Source: Silvimonas sp. JCM 19000
GTDB lineage: Bacteria; Pseudomonadota; Gammaproteobacteria; Burkholderiales; Chitinibacteraceae
NCBI GenBank assembly: GCA_001313065.1
Contig: BBFD01000087.1
Span: forward strand, 1 to 13,609
Length of the DNA: 13,609 bases
Reading direction: 5' to 3'
Part shown: positions 8,847 through 13,609 of the stretch, one piece after another
How the letters are laid out: each line of letters begins with the position of its first letter
Position numbering within the stretch: the first letter of the stretch is position 1
The notes under the pieces: model-generated
What the model was told of the DNA's origin: nothing
The model's database searches: none
Seen by the model: only the letters and a program-made list of their open reading frames with translations
Position numbers and translations under genes: made by a program

Positions 8847-9609
8847 TTATTGATGTGCAGCGCCGAGCGGCATGTTGTGTTCTTCATCGGTGCCGTAGTC
8901 GTTCAGCGTGTAGAAGTGCACCTTGGCATCGGCCGCGTTGCCGACATTGCCTTCGATGGTCAGTTCGCGCTTGTCGCCCGACTTCAACAACTGGCCGTCC
9001 TCAACCTTGGCCGTCTTGCCACCCGACTGGAATTCAATCGCGCCAAACGAGATGTTGTAGGGCGACGGATTGCTCACCAGCAGACGTGCTTTGCCGTCTT
9101 TGTTGATCAACTGCCATTGCAACTGCTCAGGGGCTTGTTCCGGCTTGCCAACCAGACCTTTGGGACGGAAGAAGAACTTGATGCGATAACGGAAAGCCAG
9201 TTGCAGAGAATTCTTGCCTTCTGCCGCGTCATGGTTGGCCTCGGGCGGAATTTCCAGCACGTTGAGCCAGAACACCGATTCGTGATCTTGCGGCAGCGGT
9301 TCGCCGGTATAACGGATACGCAAGGTTTGCGATTTTTTTGCGGATCAATCCGGAACACCGTGGGGGTGATGGTAAATGGGACAGCAATGGCATCCGGCGT
9401 TGCTTGGCATCGCCATTGTCCAGCCAGACCTGGCTCAAAGCGGGTATCTTGCCCACATTGTCGAGCTTGACGGTTACTTCGGATTCAGCGGCGTCATAAA
9501 TAACGCGTGTCCCGGCAATTACGATGGATGCATGCACAGCAGACGAAAGTGCAAGACCTGCCACCATTAATCCTGCAATTGCTGATTTAAGTAATTTGCT
9601 CGAAAACAT
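8847..9609 (-). CDS. Periplasmic fimbrial chaperone (PapD/FimC family), two apparent frameshifts
   Basis: Two Ig-like domain chaperone, about 253 aa, that folds pilins by donor-strand complementation in the periplasm. The signal peptide begins MFSSKLLKSAIAGLMVAG. Domain 1 starts with IVIAGTRVIYDA, carrying the conserved Arg of the subunit-binding cleft, followed by KIPALSQVWLDNGD. The G1 region reads DPQKSQTLRIRYTG, then LPQDHESVFWLNVLEIPPE, and RIKFFFRPKGL carries the conserved Lys. The end is FYTLNDYG plus a short tail. A GAGG Shine-Dalgarno supports ATG 9609 over the upstream in-frame ATG. Breaks are near 9398-9405 and at the T run 9333-9339. It lies between the pilin terminator and the usher. 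Confidence 0.95.
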
Positions 9610-9633
9610 GAGACCACCTCGCAATAAAACAAT

Positions 9634-9686
9634 AAAAAAACAGCAGGCAATTGATGGGTAATCAGAACACCCATCAATTGACCTGC
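9634..9686 (-). terminator. Strong hairpin and T tract between major pilin and chaperone
   Basis: Minus-strand terminator-type structure: ACCCATCAATTG pairs perfectly with CAATTGATGGGT (9648-9659 with 9669-9680), extended past a single bulged A by GCAGG/CCTGC, giving 17 pairs. A seven-T tract follows (9634-9640). It starts about 20 bases after the pilin stop. It probably limits readthrough so that the major pilin is made in excess of chaperone and usher, a common arrangement in fimbrial operons. Confidence 0.85.
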
Positions 9687-9707
9687 CCGTAATTACAGAG
9701 ACAACAA

Positions 9708-10244
9708 TTACGGCATAGTGATGGTGTACATCACGCTCGAATTAGCGGTACCGGCAGTTGCTTTGCCAGTAGCCACATATTCAGCGGTGTAGTACATGGT
9801 GGCTTCGCCGCCATTGAGGGCGTACAGGGCCGAGTTTTGTGCCGCGCCGTCAGCACCGATCTTGATCACGGAGTTGTCCGCGTTCTTGATAGCGATCTGC
9901 ACGTTCTTGGCGGTGCTGGACGAATCCAGGTTCAGGCGGCCGGTAGCGGAATCAACGGTCGGGCCGGGTTCGAACGAGGTACGAACGTTACCGGTGGTGG
10001 TGGTACACGCGCTCAGCTTCAGCGAGAACTGCTTGCCTGCCGAAGACTTGCCGGCTGCGTCCAGGCTGCTGGCCATTACCGAATCCAGACCAACACTGAA
10101 ATCCTTGGACGAAGAACCATTGCCACCCAAGGTGCAAGTTTGCGACGTCACATTACCTTTGAAGGTAATCGTGCCATCAGCTGCAAATGCGCCGGCGGAG
10201 AAAAGAGCCGAAACAGCTGCCAGGGAAAGAAGTTTGGATTTCAT
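9708..10244 (-). CDS. Major fimbrial pilin subunit
   Basis: Intact 178-aa chaperone-usher pilin, first gene of the locus. The signal peptide begins MKSKLLSLAAVSALFSAG and is cleaved after AFA. The mature N-terminus, ADGTITFKGNVTSQTCTL, supplies the donor-strand segment and first Cys. The second Cys is in LSACTTTTGNV; then come FEPGPTVDSATGRLNLD, NVQIAIKNADNSV, and the G strand ending SSVMYTITMP. The start at 10244 has GGAAA about eight bases upstream; the open frame extends further upstream only through leader sequence. Its position ahead of a strong terminator suggests it is the abundant shaft subunit. It is one of the few genes here with no frameshift. Confidence 0.95.
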   Translation of the reverse strand: MKSKLLSLAAVSALFSAGAFAADGTITFKGNVTSQTCTLGGNGSSSKDFSVGLDSVMASSLDAAGKSSAGKQFSLKLSACTTTTGNVRTSFEPGPTVDSATGRLNLDSSSTAKNVQIAIKNADNSVIKIGADGAAQNSALYALNGGEATMYYTAEYVATGKATAGTANSSVMYTITMP

Positions 10245-10668
10245 TTGAGGTTTCCATTTAAAAAAAGGGAAGAAAAAAAATTTTCGCCGCAGGCACATCT
10301 GAAGTTCAATTCGATTTGAGGATGTGCATCGCAGGAACCGAACTTTAGGCATCGCGCCGATTGCCAGACATCGGAGGCTTCCTAATTTATCCGGATCGCC
10401 TGTTCACCTTATTGCGGGATTCAGATATTGCTCACGTCTATGGCATCCACCCGGATTTAATTCGGAATATTCCTAGCTATCGATTTGCCCGAAATAACGG
10501 CCATTCAGAGGGGCATGGCGCAGGCGACATCAGCAAACCCCAGGCAACGCGGCCGCGTGTGCATCAAACACTGACAGACGGATGCGTTGCGCCTGGCTAT
10601 GCTTTGCAGACGGCCCGCCACCGCCGTGCTGGCGCGGGCGCCCCCTACGATCAACTGCCGCGGTTTAA
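10245..10668. other. Divergent intergenic region between the fimbrial locus and the diguanylate cyclase
   Basis: About 420 bases that must hold the promoters for both divergent units. I see no certain promoter: TTGAAC on the minus strand near 10305-10310 is a possible -35 without a good -10. Two T runs (minus strand) lie in the pilin leader. A GGAATATTCC palindrome is at 10464-10473. Open frames here have no ribosome-binding site and no family resemblance. Confidence 0.5.
10293..10327. repeat. Inverted repeat in the pilin leader/promoter region
   Basis: GCACATC (10293-10299) is inverted as GATGTGC (10321-10327), and TCAA (10306-10309) is paired with TTGA (10316-10319) inside it. It is 50-80 bases upstream of the pilin ATG, so it could be an operator or a leader hairpin. 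The spacer is far too short for a recombinase-invertible promoter. Confidence 0.4.
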
Positions 10669-12174
10669 ATGCCTATGAGCTTTGCGCCCACGCGCTTGCG
10701 ACACTTCCAGGTTTTGCTGTTTGCCTATGTGGTCAGCGGCTGGCTGGGCTTCGCCCTTGGCGCGCTGCATCACGATGCAGATCTGATCGCGCTGTGGTTG
10801 CCGGGTGGCGTGGCGCTGGTGATTTTGTTGATGCTGGGTTGGTGGGGCGTGCCGGCCATTTTGATAGGCAGTGCGGCGGTGCATGCGCCCTTGATTTATG
10901 GCCATTTGCCGCTGCGCCAGGGCGCGCTGTATCTGACGGCACTGGCGCTGATCGATGTGTTGCAAGCCTGGTTGGCAATGCGCGCCTGGCGCGGCCGTGA
11001 GGCCCGCTTGCATGCGCCGCTGATCCGCCGCACGCATGATCTGATCTGGTTCTGGGTGCAGGTGTGCTTGTTGCCGGTGGCGGTCACCACGCCGCTGATT
11101 GCCGCGCTGCAAAGCACCATGCACCTGTTACCCGATCAAGACCCGGATACGCTGGTGCGCCAGGTCCTGACCCTGGCCCTCGCCGGCTTTGGCGGCTTGC
11201 TGTTGGTGGCGCCGTGCTATGTGGTCTGGCGCGATCGCAGCCGCTGGCCGTGGCGCAGTCTGCCGTGGCGCACATGGTGGCCGTCGGCGCTGATTTGCGT
11301 GGTGGTGCTGGCCTCGTTCTGGTTCTATCCGCCCGGGCTGACCCTGATTCTGCTTGCTGCTGGCCAAGACCATCCATTATCGCTGGCCCGGTATGGCGGT
11401 ATCGGTCTTGCTGGTCGGGCTGGCGTGTTGGGTGGGCACCGTGCTCGGCTTTGGTCCGTTTGTGGATACCAGCGCGCATCTGGCCTTCTTTAATCTGCAG
11501 CTGTTTTTTTGTTTTCGACCGCGGTGATGCTGCAATACCTGGCCCTGGCGCACGAAATGCTGTTGCGCCAGCACTGGCAAATGGAGGCCGAAGTCAAACA
11601 GCGCACCGAAGCCCTGGCCAGTGCCAATGCCCGGTTAGAAGAACTGGCCACCACGGATGAACTGACCGGGGTGCCCAATCGGCGCGAATGGCAACGCCGC
11701 TGCGCGCATGCGGTGATGCTGGCGCGCCGGCATCAGCAGCCGCTGGCGGTGCTGTTGCTGGATCTGGACCATTTCAAGCAAGTGAACGATACCTATGGCC
11801 ATCTGATTGGTGATCTGACCTTGCGTACCGTCTCGCGCGCCTGCCAGGAAAGCCTGCGCGGCAGCGACAGTTTTGGCCGCTGGGGTGGTGAGGAATTTGT
11901 CGCGCTACTGCCCGATACGCCGCTGGAAGATGCACAACAAGTGGCCGAAAAGTTGCGCCACGCCGTCAGCGCCGCGCGGATCAAACTGGATAACGCGCCG
12001 GTCGCCAGTATGGCGGTCACGGTCAGCATTGGCGTGGCGCGGCTGCATGCAGCCGATGCTGATCTCGATACCTTGCTGACGCGGGCCGACCACGCGCTGT
12101 ATTTTGCCAAGCAGACCGGGCGCAATCGCGTGGTACTCGAAACCGAATTGCCGGCCGACAGCCCGCGGCTGTAA
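10669..12174 (+). CDS. Membrane diguanylate cyclase, MASE1-like sensor plus GGDEF domain, two apparent frameshifts
   Basis: Predicted synthesis of c-di-GMP from two GTP at the inner membrane, about 500 aa. The N-terminal half has about eight hydrophobic segments, with LWLPGGVALVILLMLGWWG resembling the MASE1 signature. A short coiled linker (MEAEVKQRTEALASANARL) leads to the GGDEF domain: TTDELTGVPNRREW, the metal site LLDLDHFKQVNDTYGH, active site GGEEF (11884-11898) and RGSD placed five residues before it, which is a complete RxxD inhibitory site. The catalytic residues therefore look intact. Breaks are near 11353 (in a CTG-rich stretch) and at the T run 11504-11510. ATG 10669 or 10675 could be the start; neither has a clear Shine-Dalgarno. 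It is divergent from the fimbrial genes. Confidence 0.9.
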
Positions 12175-12187
12175 TCCCCATGCCCGC

Positions 12188-12206
12188 CGCCGCCGCACAG
12201 GCGGCG
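12188..12206. repeat. GC-rich hairpin between the diguanylate cyclase and the HAD gene
   Basis: CGCCGCC-GCACA-GGCGGCG is a perfect seven-base stem 14 bases after the GGDEF stop. There is no T tract, so it is at most a rho-assisted terminator. TACAAT at 12217-12222, just before the HAD gene, could be a -10 element, but no convincing -35 is present. Confidence 0.4.
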
Positions 12207-12252
12207 CTGGCCTCGCTACAATGTCATTCCTCCCCGATAAAGGTTGCTGAGC

Positions 12253-12900
12253 ATGAGCGTGCGCGCAGTGGTTTTCGATTTTGGCGGTGTGCTGTTCGAC
12301 TGGAACCCTGAATATCTGTATCGCGATCTGATTCCCGACGCCCGCGAGCGCGCGTGGTTTCTGCAACACGTCTGCAACGGGGACTGGAATCTGCAGCAAG
12401 ACGCCGGGCGGACTCTGGCCGATGCCACCGCGGCCAAGATTGCCGAATTCCCCGAGCACGCGGAGCTGATCCGCGCGTTTTATGATCGCTGGGCAGTGAT
12501 GCTCAACGGCACGCTTGCGGACGGCGTCCAGTTAATGGAAGACCTGGAGGCGGCTGCAATCCCCTTATACGGCTCACCAACTGGTCGGCCGAGACGTTTC
12601 CGTATGCGTGGGAAAACTATCCGCTGTTGCATCGGTTCAAGGACATTGTGGTGTCCGGCCGCATCCAGCTGATCAAGCCCGATGCCGCCATCTATCACGA
12701 GATGTTCCGCCGCATTGCCCGCGATATGCCGGATGTGCAGCCGCAGGAACTTGTCTTTATCGACGACAACAAAGATAACGCGGCGGCCGCCACCGCCCTG
12801 GGCTGGCACGGCATTCATCACACCAGCGCCAGCCACACCGAAAAAACAACTGCGCGACCTCGGATTGCAGTTTCAAGCAACAAGGACACTCAAATCATGA
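12253..12900 (+). CDS. HAD-superfamily hydrolase (YihX-like phosphatase), two apparent frameshifts
   Basis: Cytosolic haloacid-dehalogenase-type hydrolase of 215 aa, probably a small-molecule phosphatase; the substrate cannot be predicted. Motif I is VVFDFGGVLFDWNP, with the nucleophilic Asp and Gly in place of the usual second Asp, as in YihX-type members (DLGN). Motif II is LTNWS, motif III the Lys of LIKPDAAIY, motif IV VFIDDNKDN. The cap-type helical region lies between motifs I and II. AAAGG precedes ATG 12253. Breaks are near 12571 (ACGGCCTCACC read as ACGGCTCACC) and at the A run 12841-12846. The repaired frame ends with TGA at 12898-12900, overlapping the next ATG as ATGA, so the next gene is translationally coupled. 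Confidence 0.9.
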
Positions 12901-13178
12901 CCGATCACCGGGTCAGCATCCGCTACTGCACGCAATGCAACTGGATGTTACGCAGCGCCTGGCTGGCGCAAGAGCTGCTCAGCACCTTCAGCGATGAACT
13001 GGCTGAGGTGGCATTGCAACCGGGCACCGGCGGCGTGTTTATCGTGCACTGTAATGAGGTGTTGATCTGGGATCGCAAGATCGAGGGCCGGTTTCCGGAA
13101 GCCAAAGAGCTCAAGCAAAGGGTGCGTGATCTCGTCGCGCCAGACCGGCCACTCGGTCATAGCGACCGGCCCGCGTAA
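12897..13178 (+). CDS. SelT/SelW/SelH (Rdx) family thioredoxin-fold protein
   Basis: A 93-aa intact small protein. It begins MTDHRVSIRYCTQCNWMLR; the CxxC in RYCTQC is the redox motif of the Rdx family, with Cys in place of the selenocysteine found in some members. AWLAQELLSTF and GTGGVFIVHCNEVLIWDR are typical of the bacterial family. AAGGA lies about ten bases before the ATG at 12897, which overlaps the HAD stop (ATGA). The physiological role is unknown in bacteria. An upstream open extension in the same frame is out-of-frame HAD sequence, not part of this protein. Confidence 0.9.
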   Translation: MTDHRVSIRYCTQCNWMLRSAWLAQELLSTFSDELAEVALQPGTGGVFIVHCNEVLIWDRKIEGRFPEAKELKQRVRDLVAPDRPLGHSDRPA

Positions 13179-13203
13179 GCCAGGCTGTGATAAGGTGCCG
13201 TCC

Positions 13204-13609
13204 ATGCCCAATCCATCGTCTTTTTTTTCTTGCAAATCTGGCACCCGCCTCCGCCTCGGTGCGCTCGCCCTGTGCGCGAGTCTGCTCGCTGCCAGTGCAT
13301 GGGCGGATATCTACAAGTACACCGACGACGAAGGCCGCGTGACCTTCTCCAATATCCCCATGCGCGGCGCCACCAAGGTTTATTCCGAGATGATCCCGAT
13401 GGGCAGTCGGCCGCATAACGCCAATGCCAAGGGGACTAACGTGCAACGCGTCAACGCCCCCAGCCCGGCGGATTTCCCCAAGGTGGACAGCAGCACCCAG
13501 CGCAGCCGCGATAGCAATCGGCGCAAGATTCTGGAAGATGAACTGGCCACCGAGCGCCAGTCCCTGACCGACGCGCGCAAAGCGCTGGCCGACGCTCAGG
13601 CCGCGCCCG
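13204..13609 (+). CDS. DUF4124-domain exported protein, N-terminal part (runs off window)
   Basis: The start of a secreted or periplasmic protein. The signal peptide begins MPNPSSFFSCK, followed by the hydrophobic LGALALCASLLAASAWA. The DUF4124 signature IYKYTDDEGRVTFSNIP begins right after the predicted cleavage. Beyond about residue 95 it becomes charged and helical (RRKILEDELATERQSL), a likely coiled coil. The T run 13219-13226 is in frame here. Function unknown. In several betaproteobacteria a DUF4124 gene sits between glnA and ntrB-ntrC, so ntrBC could lie just outside this window. Confidence 0.85.
   Translation, partial: MPNPSSFFSCKSGTRLRLGALALCASLLAASAWADIYKYTDDEGRVTFSNIPMRGATKVYSEMIPMGSRPHNANAKGTNVQRVNAPSPADFPKVDSSTQRSRDSNRRKILEDELATERQSLTDARKALADAQAAP

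Noticed and set aside
8646..9470. Plus-strand open frame of 274 codons across chaperone and usher start
   Set aside because: It crosses two well-supported minus-strand genes and shows no recognisable domain.
10293..10327. Phase-variable invertible promoter like fimS upstream of the pilin
   Set aside because: The arms are only seven bases with a 21-base spacer, and no site-specific recombinase gene is present in the window.
10361..10678. Plus-strand open frame of 105 codons ahead of the diguanylate cyclase
   Set aside because: It has no Shine-Dalgarno, no recognisable motif, and a second half of low-complexity out-of-frame-like sequence.

Overview
The window looks like a chromosomal segment of a GC-rich betaproteobacterium, plausibly of the Neisseriales/Chitinibacteraceae type. 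This is inferred from codon use, the rhodanese-aroE and glnA context, and the DUF4124 gene; no database search was possible. Housekeeping genes lie at both ends: a translationally coupled rhodanese-aroE pair (minus strand, 1-867), glnA with a textbook sigma-54/NtrC control region (plus strand, 948-2563), and at the right edge a diguanylate cyclase, a HAD hydrolase coupled to a SelT/SelW/SelH-like thioredoxin-fold protein, and the start of a DUF4124 protein.

Between glnA and the diguanylate cyclase sits a complete chaperone-usher fimbrial locus on the minus strand, read from about 10.24 kb down to 2.67 kb. The order is major pilin, periplasmic chaperone, outer-membrane usher, two-domain tip adhesin 1, second pilin (a paralogue of the first), two-domain tip adhesin 2, and a fragment matching the C-terminal pilin domain of a third adhesin. 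A strong terminator-like hairpin separates the major pilin from the chaperone. Further hairpins surround the second pilin, which suggests that subunit amounts are set by partial termination or mRNA processing. A possible small phage-type ORF (DUF4224-like) lies between the second pilin and adhesin 2. The adhesin/second-pilin half (about 2.9-6.2 kb) is visibly AT-richer than the usher, which suggests a mosaic origin.

The whole sequence carries many single-gene frameshifts (about twenty in 13.6 kb). They hit glnA and aroE as well as the fimbrial genes. They fall at A/T runs of six to nine bases, or at points where one base of a CC/GG doublet (often GCC) appears to be lost. I interpret them as sequencing or assembly errors, so I annotate the affected genes as one CDS each and list the break points. 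Genes run across these breaks give family-typical lengths (GlnA 469 aa, usher about 850 aa, chaperone about 253 aa, pilins 178 and 179 aa).

Functionally, the locus would build an adhesive fimbria: subunits exported by Sec, folded by the chaperone, assembled at the usher and capped by alternative adhesins. The divergent GGDEF protein, which has a c-di-GMP feedback site, may link attachment to second-messenger signalling; that link is inference from adjacency only.
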